Source of the DNA: an uncultured Eubacteriales bacterium | GTDB lineage: Bacteria; Bacillota; Clostridia; Oscillospirales; Oscillospiraceae | DNA: 19,663 nucleotides | Direction of reading: 5' to 3' | NCBI GenBank assembly: GCA_900549885.1 | Contig: URQA01000034.1 | Span: 1-19,663, forward strand | Notes under the pieces: model-generated | Database searches by the model: none | What the model saw: only the letters and a program-made list of their open reading frames with translations | Told to the model about the DNA's origin: nothing | In this document: piece after piece, positions 6,576 to 13,899 of the stretch | Position numbering within the stretch: the first letter of the stretch is position 1 | How the letters are laid out: the number at the start of each line of letters is the position of its first letter | Translations under genes and position numbers: made by a program

Positions 6576-6604
6576 TTGATTGACAGCCGGAAGTTTGGTA
6601 TAGT
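6576..6604 (+). promoter_or_regulatory. Sigma-A type promoter of the thyX-like/folA operon
   Basis: -35 TTGATT (6576-6581), 17-nt spacer, -10 TATAGT (6599-6604). The start site is expected near 6611, about 27 nt before the ATG at 6638. Good spacing and good hexamers. Confidence 0.65.
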
Positions 6605-6637
6605 GGAAAAAATAAAATGCAGCAGGAGGACTTTGCC

Positions 6638-7270
6638 ATGCTCAAGGTGGACCACATCAGCGTTATGAATCTGGAAAATGCGATCCGGGGGGCACGAAAC
6701 CCCCTGAACAGCTGGGCCCGCAGCGACAGCTGTTACAATGAAACGGGGGAGTATGTGCTGGGGGAGAACGACCTGTCCTTGGCCGGACGGCTGTGCCGGG
6801 CGGGGAGCGATCACCGGAAATTCATCCGCCAAATCCTGGTGTCCATGGATATCACTGCCCCCCTGTACTGGTGGAAGGAGTTTGACACCTATAAAGTAGG
6901 CACCGTGGCCAACTCCACCTCCACCATGCACAAGATCCACGCCAAGCCCTTTGAGTTGGCAGACTTCAGCACGGATCACATGACTGCCGCCACCTTGGCC
7001 CAGTTCCGGACCTGGGTGGATTATCTGGAGCAGGTGCGCCTGCGCTATATGGAGAACAAAGATAAGGCGGACTGGTACGACCTCATTCAGCTGCTTCCCA
7101 CCAGCTATGACCAAAAGCGCACCGTCACCCTCAACTACGAGGTGCTGGCCAATATCTACTTTGCCCGCCGCAGCCACAAGCTGGACGAGTGGCACACCTT
7201 CTGCGGCGTCATCGCCGCCCTGCCCTACGCCCAGGAGATCATTCTGGCCTGCGGACAGGAAGAAAAGTGA
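6638..7270 (+). CDS. ThyX-fold protein with degenerate flavin-dependent thymidylate synthase motif
   Basis: A 210-aa protein that I place in the ThyX (flavin-dependent thymidylate synthase) fold by recalled alignment. AIRGAR (15-20) matches the N-terminal A-R-A-A-R of ThyX; PLYWWKEFDTYKVGTVANSTSTMHKI (75-100) occupies the place of the segment containing the RHRxxSxNExSxRY signature; and LPTSYDQKRTVTLNYEVL followed by ARRSHKLDEW (153-185) matches the C-terminal LP...ADSHAQWE region, with R177/R178 and H180 kept. The RHR triplet and most signature residues are changed (Thr-Tyr-Lys or Tyr-Lys-Val, depending on gap placement), so FAD and dUMP chemistry may be altered or lost. The frame is open to ATG 6617, but ATG 6638 has AGGAGGAC just upstream. 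The gene overlaps folA by 4 nt, which ties it to folate metabolism. It could be a divergent active synthase or a repurposed protein. Confidence 0.6.
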   Translation: MLKVDHISVMNLENAIRGARNPLNSWARSDSCYNETGEYVLGENDLSLAGRLCRAGSDHRKFIRQILVSMDITAPLYWWKEFDTYKVGTVANSTSTMHKIHAKPFELADFSTDHMTAATLAQFRTWVDYLEQVRLRYMENKDKADWYDLIQLLPTSYDQKRTVTLNYEVLANIYFARRSHKLDEWHTFCGVIAALPYAQEIILACGQEEK

Positions 7271-7743
7271 ATCTCATCGTGATCGCGGACCGCCGGTGGG
7301 GCATCGGTAAGGACGGCAGACAGCCCTTTTTTCTAAAAGAGGATCTCCGGCGGTTTCGAGAACTGACCCTGGGGGGATGTGTGATCATGGGACGCAGGAC
7401 GCTGGAAGGGCTGCCTGGAGGGCGGCCCCTATCCGGGCGGCGGAACCTGGTGCTGTCTCGGACGCCAGGGTTTGTTCCCGAGGGGGCGGAGGTCTGCCGT
7501 AGTCCGGAGCAGGCTGCGGCGCTGGCCGGGCCGGAGGCCTTCGTCATCGGCGGGGCCGGAGTCTACCGGGCCATGCTGCCCTGGTGTGTCCAAGCCTACG
7601 TCACCCGGGTGGAGGAGGCATTTCCCGCCGACTGCTGGATGGTGGACCTGGACCGGGCACCGGAGTGGCGGCTGGCCGAACGGTCCGCTCTCATACAGGA
7701 GCAAGGACTGCATTACCGTTTTGCACGGTATGTAAGGGAATGA
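7267..7743 (+). CDS. folA: Dihydrofolate reductase
   Basis: Reduces dihydrofolate to tetrahydrofolate with NADPH in the cytosol. The product is 158 aa, the usual length. Family features: WGIGKDG (loop 1), FFLKEDLRRF with the acidic residue that binds the pterin ring, VIMGRRTLEGL, RPLSGRRNLVLSR, and VIGGAGVY, the nucleotide-binding glycine pair near the C-terminus. The frame is open from 7189, but the first 26 residues do not fit the family. GTG at 7267 gives VNLIVIADRRWGIG, with AGGAAG 4 nt upstream, and overlaps the stop of the ThyX-like gene as GTGA, so translation is coupled. The usual Pro-Trp after loop 1 is Pro-Phe here. Confidence 0.9.
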   Translation: MNLIVIADRRWGIGKDGRQPFFLKEDLRRFRELTLGGCVIMGRRTLEGLPGGRPLSGRRNLVLSRTPGFVPEGAEVCRSPEQAAALAGPEAFVIGGAGVYRAMLPWCVQAYVTRVEEAFPADCWMVDLDRAPEWRLAERSALIQEQGLHYRFARYVRE

Positions 7744-7748
7744 AACGA

Positions 7749-7772
7749 GGCCGCCGGGACATCCCGGCGGCC
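7749..7772 (+). terminator. GC-rich hairpin after folA
   Basis: Perfect inverted repeat GGCCGCCGGGA / TCCCGGCGGCC around CA (about 10 bp with a 4-nt loop), 5 nt after the folA stop. No T tract follows, so it may be a weak terminator or a 3'-end stabiliser. A small palindrome CAAACTGGTTTG adjoins it at 7773-7784. Confidence 0.45.
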
Positions 7773-7816
7773 CAAACTGGTTTGACCGGAAAGGACTGTT
7801 TCTTGCCTGCAAAATA

Positions 7817-7825
7817 TGGTACAAT
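7817..7825 (+). promoter_or_regulatory. Extended -10 promoter candidate for recG
   Basis: TGGTACAAT: TG-N-TACAAT, an extended -10 element 37 nt before the recG ATG. No convincing -35 is seen at 17 nt, which extended -10 promoters can tolerate. Confidence 0.4.
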
Positions 7826-7861
7826 GGAACCGTCAATCACCAGGGGAAAGAAGGTAGGAGC

Positions 7862-9991
7862 ATGGCTTTGGAGGAACGCACGCCGCTGACCCAGCTTCCG
7901 GGTATCGGCCCGGCCAAGGGCCGGGCGCTGGCCAGGCTGGGGCTGGAGCGGCTGGGGGACTTGCTGGAGCACTTTCCTCAGCGGTATGAGGACCGGCGGC
8001 AGTGTTGGACCATCCGCCAGGCCCCCCTGGAGCAGCCCTGCTGCGTGTCCGCCTTGGTGGCGGAAAGCCCCCGCCTGGCCCGGATCCGGAAAGGACTGGA
8101 GCTGGTGAAGGTCAGAGCGGTGGACCACACGGGGGTGCTCCATCTGACCTTTTTCAACCAGGCGTATCTGAAAAACGCCCTGTCCCCCGGGGTGACTTAT
8201 GTGTTTTACGGCCGGGTGGAGGAGCTGGGCCGGGCGCGGACCATGGCCAATCCTGTGTTCGAGCGGGAGGGGGAGGGCAGGTACACCGGCCTCATTATGC
8301 CAGTATATCCCCTGACTGCGGGCGTATCCAACCATTTGATGGCCGGCCTTGCCCGGCGGGCGGTGGAGGTGTGCGCGCCGGAGCGGGAGGAAATTTTGCC
8401 CGAACCCCTGCGCCTGACCTATGGCCTGTGCCAGGTGGAGTACGCCTATCGCAATATCCATTTTCCCAAAGACTTTGAGGCTCTAGAGCTGGCCAGGCGG
8501 CGGCTGGTGTTTGAGGAACTGCTGGTGCTCACCTGCGGCATGGCTCTGCTGAAAGAGCGCCGGGGGCAGGGGGCCGGCCGGGTGCTGGACCGGGGCCGGG
8601 TGGAGGACTTTCTGTCCCTGCTCCCCTTTTCGCCCACCGGCGCCCAGCGGCGGGCTATGGAGGATATGGCGGCAGACCTGGCCTCCGGCCGGGCTATGAA
8701 CCGTCTGGTCCAAGGGGATGTAGGCTCGGGCAAGACGGCGGTGGCCGCCTTCGGGGCCTGGAAGTGCGCCCAAAATGGCTGCCAATGCGCCCTGATGGCG
8801 CCTACCGAGCTGCTGGCGGAGCAGCACGCCAGGACGCTGGACGGCCTGCTCTCCCCAGTCGGGGTGCGGGTGGGCCTGCTCACCGGATCAGCGAAGGGGG
8901 CGGCAAAAAAGACGCTGCTGACCGCCATAGCGGCGGGAGAGGTGGATGTGGTGGTAGGCACCCATGCCCTGTTTTCCCAGGGAGTGGAGTACGCCGACCT
9001 GGCTCTGGTCATCGCCGACGAGCAGCACCGCTTCGGCGTGGCCCAGCGGGCGGCCTTGGCCGCCAAAGGGGCCACGCTGGGGGGGCCTTCAGAAGCGGAC
9101 GGCCGGGAGGATGCCGTTCAGACCCACACGCTGGTCATGTCCGCCACCCCCATCCCCCGGACTCTGGCTCTCATCATCTATGGGGACTTGGACGTGTCCG
9201 TGATGGACGAGCTGCCGCCGGGACGCAGTCCAGTGGCTACCTATGTGGTGGGCGAGGATAAGCGGCAGCGGATGTATGGATTTGTCCGAAGGCAGGTGGA
9301 AGCGGGCCGCCAGGTGTACATCGTCTGTCCGGCGGTGGACGAGGGTGAGGCCCTGCCCCAGTGGGGAGAGACTGCCGGCGCGCCCATGGACCGAAAGGCG
9401 GTGACTACCTATGCCAGGGAGCTTCGGGAGAGGGTGTTTCCCGACCTGCGGGTGGGCCTGGTTCACGGCAGGCTGAAAGCCCGGGAGAAGGAGGCTGTGA
9501 TGTCCGCCTTTTCCGCTGGGGAGCTGGACGTGCTGGTATCCACCACCGTCATCGAGGTTGGGGTGGATGTGCCCAACGCCTCTCTCATGGTCGTCGAAAA
9601 CGCCGAGCGGTTTGGCCTCAGCCAGCTTCACCAGCTCCGGGGCCGGGTGGGCCGGGGAAAGCACCAAAGCTACTGCGTGCTGGTCACCGCCAGCAAAAGC
9701 GACACCGCCAGGGAGCGCCTGCGGGCCCTGTGCGCCACCAACGACGGCTTCCAGATTGCCGAGGAGGACCTGCGCCTGCGGGGCCCGGGGGACTTCTTTG
9801 GACGGCGGCAGCACGGCCTGCCCCAGCTGAAGGTGGCGGACTTTGCCTCTGACGTAGCCCTGCTCCGCCAGGCTAAGGAGGCCGCTGAAGAACTGGTCGC
9901 CGCCGATCCATCGTTGATGCAGCCAGAGCACCGGGCACTGCTGCGCCGGGTGAAAAAGATGTTTCAGGAGGAGCCTGAGATCTTCAATTAG
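7862..9991 (+). CDS. recG: ATP-dependent DNA helicase RecG
   Basis: Superfamily 2 DNA translocase that regresses stalled replication forks and processes branched recombination intermediates. 709 aa, normal for the family. An N-terminal helical part with LPGIGPAKGRALARLG (12-27) leads into the OB-fold wedge domain (about 55-150). Motor motifs: Walker A GDVGSGKT (285-292), motif Ia MAPTELLAEQH (312-322), Walker B DEQHRFG (386-392), motif III MSATPIPRT (426-434), motif V STTVIEVGVDVPNA and motif VI QLRGRVGRG. The linker between DEQH and SATP carries a small extra segment (about 402-420) compared with the usual form. The ATG has AGGTAGGAG just upstream. The gene follows folA at 118 nt and is probably an independent unit. 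Confidence 0.96.
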   Translation: MALEERTPLTQLPGIGPAKGRALARLGLERLGDLLEHFPQRYEDRRQCWTIRQAPLEQPCCVSALVAESPRLARIRKGLELVKVRAVDHTGVLHLTFFNQAYLKNALSPGVTYVFYGRVEELGRARTMANPVFEREGEGRYTGLIMPVYPLTAGVSNHLMAGLARRAVEVCAPEREEILPEPLRLTYGLCQVEYAYRNIHFPKDFEALELARRRLVFEELLVLTCGMALLKERRGQGAGRVLDRGRVEDFLSLLPFSPTGAQRRAMEDMAADLASGRAMNRLVQGDVGSGKTAVAAFGAWKCAQNGCQCALMAPTELLAEQHARTLDGLLSPVGVRVGLLTGSAKGAAKKTLLTAIAAGEVDVVVGTHALFSQGVEYADLALVIADEQHRFGVAQRAALAAKGATLGGPSEADGREDAVQTHTLVMSATPIPRTLALIIYGDLDVSVMDELPPGRSPVATYVVGEDKRQRMYGFVRRQVEAGRQVYIVCPAVDEGEALPQWGETAGAPMDRKAVTTYARELRERVFPDLRVGLVHGRLKAREKEAVMSAFSAGELDVLVSTTVIEVGVDVPNASLMVVENAERFGLSQLHQLRGRVGRGKHQSYCVLVTASKSDTARERLRALCATNDGFQIAEEDLRLRGPGDFFGRRQHGLPQLKVADFASDVALLRQAKEAAEELVAADPSLMQPEHRALLRRVKKMFQEEPEIFN

Positions 9992-10041
9992 CAAGGGCAT
10001 GGGCCTTGTCCCTATGATTCCACAAACATGAGGAGGAGCTT

Positions 10042-10431
10042 ATGATGACAAAAAAACAAAAACTTTACACGTTGCGCAATGATCCGAATGTCCACTATAA
10101 TTGCGCCCAGTCTATGCTCATTCCCTTTGCCGGGGACATCGGTATTACCGAGGAGCAGGCCAACGCGCTGACGCTGAATTTCGGCGGCGGTATGGGCTGC
10201 GGCGCCGCCTGTGGAGCACTGGTGGGCACGCTGGCGGCCATGGGCGGCTTAGGAATGCCCCAGGAAAAGCGGGAGGAACTCATTGCCGAGTTTCAATCCC
10301 GTCATCAGTGCCTGAACTGCAGCCAGCTGCTGGAGGGGTTGGAGCGGGGAACTCCGGAGCAGAAAGTGCGCTGTGACGCCATCATTGAGGGCTGCATGGA
10401 CTGGCTATGCCGGGAGGCTGGCCTGGAGTAA
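10042..10431 (+). CDS. C-GCAxxG-C-C family redox protein
   Basis: A 129-aa protein of the C_GCAxxG_C_C family, small putative redox-active proteins of anaerobes, often near metal or electron-transfer genes; the exact reaction is not established. The family pattern is visible: HYNCAQS near the N-terminus, the glycine-rich GGGMGCGAACGALVG (GCAxxG core) in the middle, and paired cysteines CLNCSQL and VRCDAIIEGCMDWLC in the C-terminal half. There is no signal peptide. A strong AGGAGG site lies 6 nt before ATG 10042; ATG 10045 is an alternative. It sits between recG (50 nt) and tex (35 nt), all rightward, so co-transcription is possible, but a functional link is not implied. Confidence 0.85.
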   Translation: MMTKKQKLYTLRNDPNVHYNCAQSMLIPFAGDIGITEEQANALTLNFGGGMGCGAACGALVGTLAAMGGLGMPQEKREELIAEFQSRHQCLNCSQLLEGLERGTPEQKVRCDAIIEGCMDWLCREAGLE

Positions 10432-10466
10432 GGGCAGACGATAGCACAACTTGCAGGAGGATACCC

Positions 10467-12632
10467 ATGGAAGAAACCATCATTCAGATTTTGGCCCGGG
10501 AGCTGGAGCGCCCGGAGCAGCATGTACGCAACATTATCGCCCTCCTGGACGAGGGCAACACGGTTCCCTTCATCGCCCGTTACCGCAAGGAGTTGCACGG
10601 GGGCATGGACGACCAGTTGATCCGGCAGCTGGCCGAACGGCTGCAGTACCTGCGCAATTTGCAGCAGCGCCGGGACGAGGTGAGGCAGTCCATTGAAAAT
10701 CAGGGAAAACTCACAGACGAACTATCCGCCGCCATTGACGCAGCCGCCACCTTGGCGGAGGTGGAGGACCTATACCGTCCTTACAAACAGAAGCGGCGCA
10801 CCCGGGCCACCATGGCAAAGGAGAAGGGGCTAGAGCCTCTGGCCCTGCTGCTGTTCGCTCAGGAGCGTGACTGCCCGGAGCCGCTGGCCGAGGCGGCAAA
10901 ATACATCGACCCGGAAAAGGGGGTGGAGACGGCGGAGGACGCCCTTCAGGGGGCGTCCGACATCGTGGCGGAGCAGATCTCTGATGACGCGGACATCCGC
11001 AAGGCCCTCCGGGAGCTATACTGGAAAAAGGCCAGGCTGGTATCCGTTGCCGCAGCCAAAGAGCCGGCGGACACGGTCTACCGGCTATACTATGAGTTTT
11101 CGTCGCCTGTTTCCAAAACCCAGGGGCATCAAATTTTGGCCATCAACCGGGGAGAGCGGGAGGAAATCTTGAAGGTATCCGTAGACATGGACCGGGATGC
11201 TGCTCTGGTGGCCATCCGCCGGGCGGTGGTCCGACCGGGCTCTGCGGCGATGGACTTTGTCAAGGCCGCCGCGGAAGACGCCTATGACCGGCTCATCGCT
11301 CCTTCCTTGGAGCGGGAGATGCGCGCCGCCCTCACTGACAACGCCGATGAGGGAGCCATCGGCCAGTTTGCCCTGAACCTCAAGCCTCTGCTCATGCAGC
11401 CGCCGGTGAAGGGGTTTGTCACGATGGGCCTGGACCCGGGCTACCGTATGGGGTGTAAAGTGGCGGTGGTGGACCCCACCGGAAAGGTGCTGGACACCAC
11501 TGTGGTCTACCCTACCCACGGAGAGCGGGGAAAGCAGGAGGCCATCGCCAAGCTCTCCGTGCTCGTCAAAAAGCACCATGTGGCCCATATCGCCATCGGC
11601 AACGGCACAGCCAGCCGGGAAACGGAGCAGATGGCGGTGGAACTGATCCGGCAGGTGGGGGGCGGAGTGAGCTACATGATGGTCAACGAGGCCGGGGCGT
11701 CAGTATACTCCGCCTCCAAGCTGGCCGCCGAGGAGTTTCCCGACTTCGACGTGAACCTGCGCTCGGCGGTATCCATTGCCAGAAGGCTTCAGGACCCTTT
11801 GGCGGAGCTGGTGAAGATCGACCCCAAATCCATTGGTGTGGGTCAGTACCAGCATGACATGCCCCAGGCCCGGCTGGGAGAGGCGCTGGACGGTGTCGTG
11901 GAGGACTGCGTCAATGCCGTAGGGGTGGACGTGAACACCGCCTCCGCCCCGCTGCTCACCCGGGTGGCGGGCTTAAACGGCACCACGGCGAAAAACATCG
12001 TGAGGTACCGGGAGGAGAACGGCCCCTTCACCACCCGGAGGCAGATCCTGAAGGTGCCCAAGCTGGGGCCCAAGGCATTTGAGCAGTGCGCCGGCTTCCT
12101 GCGGGTGCCGGAGAGCCAGTCCCCTCTGGACAACACCGCCGTCCACCCGGAGAGCTACGCCGCTGCTGAAAAACTGCTGGCCTTATGCGGCTGTGACATG
12201 GACGATGTAAAGGCCGGACGGTTGCCGGACCTAAAGGCTCGGCTGGAGGACTACGGCTTGGAAAAAGCGGCCGAGGCGTGCGGCGTGGGCGTACCCACCC
12301 TGCTGGACGTAGCCGGAGAGCTGATGAAGCCTGGCCGGGACCCTCGGGACGAGCTGCCCGCCCCCCTGCTGCGCACCGACGTGATGGAGATGAAGGACCT
12401 AAAGCCCGGCATGGAGCTGAAAGGCACGGTGCGCAACGTCATCGATTTCGGCGCCTTTGTGGACATTGGGGTGCACCAGGACGGGCTGGTTCACATCAGC
12501 CAGATCTGCAACCGTTTCATCAAGCACCCTTCCGAGGTGCTCAGCGTGGGAGACGTAGTCACCGTATGGGTGAAGGAAGTGGACGAAAAAAAGAAGAGGA
12601 TCTCCCTGACTATGCGGAAGGACAAGCTGTAA
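10467..12632 (+). CDS. tex: Tex family S1 RNA-binding protein, transcription accessory protein
   Basis: Cytosolic nucleic-acid-binding protein of the Tex/Spt6 family, thought to act with RNA polymerase during transcription. 721 aa. The N-terminal helical Tex domain has NTVPFIARYRKE and VEDLYRPYKQKRRTRA; a YqgF/RNase H-like fold starts near residue 319 (MGLDPGYRMGCKVAVVD, with IGNGTASRETEQ); helix-hairpin-helix motifs lie around 480-550 (VNTASAPLLTRVAGL, ILKVPKLGPKAFEQCAGFLR); and a C-terminal S1 domain lies at about 645-717 (GTVRNVIDFGAFVDIGVHQD). The frame opens at 10407 inside the preceding gene, but ATG 10467 has GGAGG 7 nt upstream and gives the standard N-terminus MEETIIQILARE. Assignment is secure. 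Confidence 0.95.
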   Translation: MEETIIQILARELERPEQHVRNIIALLDEGNTVPFIARYRKELHGGMDDQLIRQLAERLQYLRNLQQRRDEVRQSIENQGKLTDELSAAIDAAATLAEVEDLYRPYKQKRRTRATMAKEKGLEPLALLLFAQERDCPEPLAEAAKYIDPEKGVETAEDALQGASDIVAEQISDDADIRKALRELYWKKARLVSVAAAKEPADTVYRLYYEFSSPVSKTQGHQILAINRGEREEILKVSVDMDRDAALVAIRRAVVRPGSAAMDFVKAAAEDAYDRLIAPSLEREMRAALTDNADEGAIGQFALNLKPLLMQPPVKGFVTMGLDPGYRMGCKVAVVDPTGKVLDTTVVYPTHGERGKQEAIAKLSVLVKKHHVAHIAIGNGTASRETEQMAVELIRQVGGGVSYMMVNEAGASVYSASKLAAEEFPDFDVNLRSAVSIARRLQDPLAELVKIDPKSIGVGQYQHDMPQARLGEALDGVVEDCVNAVGVDVNTASAPLLTRVAGLNGTTAKNIVRYREENGPFTTRRQILKVPKLGPKAFEQCAGFLRVPESQSPLDNTAVHPESYAAAEKLLALCGCDMDDVKAGRLPDLKARLEDYGLEKAAEACGVGVPTLLDVAGELMKPGRDPRDELPAPLLRTDVMEMKDLKPGMELKGTVRNVIDFGAFVDIGVHQDGLVHISQICNRFIKHPSEVLSVGDVVTVWVKEVDEKKKRISLTMRKDKL

Positions 12633-12677
12633 CGGGAACCCGATATGAGCGGGACGGCGCGGATGTGCCGTGCAGGC

Positions 12678-12694
12678 GTTTTGCGCAGCAAAAC
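12678..12694. repeat. Hairpin 1 in the tex 3' flank
   Basis: GTTTTGC - GCA - GCAAAAC, a 7-bp stem with a 3-nt loop, about 45 nt after the tex stop. First of three hairpins in this gap (12633-12806). Confidence 0.5.
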
Positions 12695-12704
12695 CTTGGC
12701 GCAA

Positions 12705-12723
12705 GGCGGAATTCAGTTCCGCC
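12705..12723. repeat. Hairpin 2 in the tex 3' flank
   Basis: GGCGGAA - TTCAG - TTCCGCC, a perfect 7-bp stem with a 5-nt loop. Confidence 0.5.
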
Positions 12724-12742
12724 GCGCATGTGAAACGGTTAG

Positions 12743-12768
12743 GCCCCATGCGGCGGGCCGCATGGGGC
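12743..12768. terminator. Hairpin 3 in the tex 3' flank, 12-bp perfect stem, possible terminator
   Basis: GCCCCATGCGGC - GG - GCCGCATGGGGC, the strongest hairpin in the gap (about 11 bp with a 4-nt loop in practice). The following bases AGGACAAAC contain no T tract, so it may block or stabilise RNA rather than act as a classic intrinsic terminator. Confidence 0.5.
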
Positions 12769-12806
12769 AGGACAAACTGTGAGACAGGGCAAAGGAGGGA
12801 TGTGTG

Positions 12807-13829
12807 ATGGATCTGGCGGAGCGAAAGGCGCGCATTTTATATGGCCAGCACCTGACGAACCTGGCAGACCAGAAGTTGGTGTGCCGGGACTTGAATGGCA
12901 TCCAGGCCCAGTTCCTGTCTGCCGCCCTCCACGCTCTGGATATCCGCACGGCGGGCCCAGTGGAGTCGGACAAGCTGGTGAAGAGCTGGACCATCCGGGG
13001 CACGGTCCACCTGTTCGACCCGGCTGATCTGCCGCTGTTTCTCCATGAGGGACGGACCCATTACCTACGGGACATGGACCAAATGACGGCGGATGAGCAC
13101 ATCACCCTGGAGCGAAAGCGGTATTTTGCCGATCTGATTTTGGATGAATTGGCCCGGGGACCTCGTCGCCGGGAGGACTTAAAGGCCGCCTGCTTTGCCG
13201 CAAGTATGACCGAGGATGAGAGCCAGAGTGTATTTAACGGTTGGGGCGGCACTCTGCGCTACCTGGCGGAGACGGGGCGGGTCACCCATGTGGTGGGGGA
13301 GGACAAGGCCTTCCAGCTGTGCCCGCCCTTTATCCCCATGGCGGAGAAGCCAGCCCGGCTGGAGCTGGCCCGGCGGTACTTTGCCCACTACGGCCCGGCC
13401 ACGGTACGGGATGCGGCCTACTTCTTCGGCAAGCCCCAGCGGGAGGTCAAGGGATGGATGGCCCAGCTGCCCCTGGCCCACGCCCAGGTGGAGGGGCGGG
13501 ACTGCTTCTGGCTGGACGGAGGACAGACCGACTGGCCGGAGGTGCCGGACTGCCTGTTCCTAGCGGGCTTTGACCAGCTGATGCTGGGCTATCTGAAAAC
13601 AGAGAGTATTTTCCTGGCCAAAGAATACATCCGGGGCATCTTTCATCTGTCGGGCATCGTCATGGCGCCCATCCTGCTCCGGGGCCGGGTGGCGGGGCGG
13701 TGGAAGCAGAAGAACGGCAGGCTGGCCCTCACCCTCTTCGGCCACTGGACTGCTCGGGACCGAAAGCGGGTAGAGCAGACAGCGGAGAAGCTTTGGACGG
13801 TAAAACAAGTGGTCTGGGAAGAAAACTGA
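12807..13829 (+). CDS. AlkZ-like winged helix DNA-binding domain protein (HTH_42 family)
   Basis: A 340-aa protein of the winged-helix family that includes the bacterial DNA glycosylases AlkZ and YcaQ, which unhook bulky or cross-linked DNA adducts. The N-terminal motif LNGIQAQF carries Q33-x-Q35, at the place of the QxQ/QxD catalytic motif of that family. Other family features are WTIRGTVHLF, GTLRYLAETGRV (a wing-like segment), ARRYFAHYGPATVRDAAYFFG and the C-terminal LAGFDQLMLGY...VMAPILLRGRVAGRW. Starts GTG 12804 and ATG 12807 are both possible; AAGGAGG (12792-12798) gives 5- or 8-nt spacing, and I prefer the ATG. It may be a true glycosylase or a divergent relative. No linked resistance or biosynthesis cluster is visible. 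Confidence 0.8.
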   Translation: MDLAERKARILYGQHLTNLADQKLVCRDLNGIQAQFLSAALHALDIRTAGPVESDKLVKSWTIRGTVHLFDPADLPLFLHEGRTHYLRDMDQMTADEHITLERKRYFADLILDELARGPRRREDLKAACFAASMTEDESQSVFNGWGGTLRYLAETGRVTHVVGEDKAFQLCPPFIPMAEKPARLELARRYFAHYGPATVRDAAYFFGKPQREVKGWMAQLPLAHAQVEGRDCFWLDGGQTDWPEVPDCLFLAGFDQLMLGYLKTESIFLAKEYIRGIFHLSGIVMAPILLRGRVAGRWKQKNGRLALTLFGHWTARDRKRVEQTAEKLWTVKQVVWEEN

Positions 13830-13849
13830 CCGAAAAATGCAAAAAAACC

Positions 13850-13880
13850 TTGACTGTAAACCCTCTTGATACCTTACCCT
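13850..13880 (+). promoter_or_regulatory. Candidate MerR-type promoter with 19-nt spacer
   Basis: -35 TTGACT (13850-13855), 19-nt spacer, -10-like TACCCT (13875-13880), with a short imperfect dyad GTAA...TTAC in the spacer. Overlong 19-20 nt spacers are typical of promoters that MerR proteins activate by DNA distortion, and the next gene encodes a MerR domain. The start site would be near 13887, giving a very short leader. The -10 is a poor match, so this stays tentative. Confidence 0.45.
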
Positions 13881-13899
13881 GGCTTTGGGAGGCGATACC

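Noticed and set aside
6624..6640. ATG 6617 as the start of the ThyX-like gene
   Set aside because: It would place the strong AGGAGGAC inside the coding sequence; ATG 6638 has that site at correct spacing and fits the family N-terminus.
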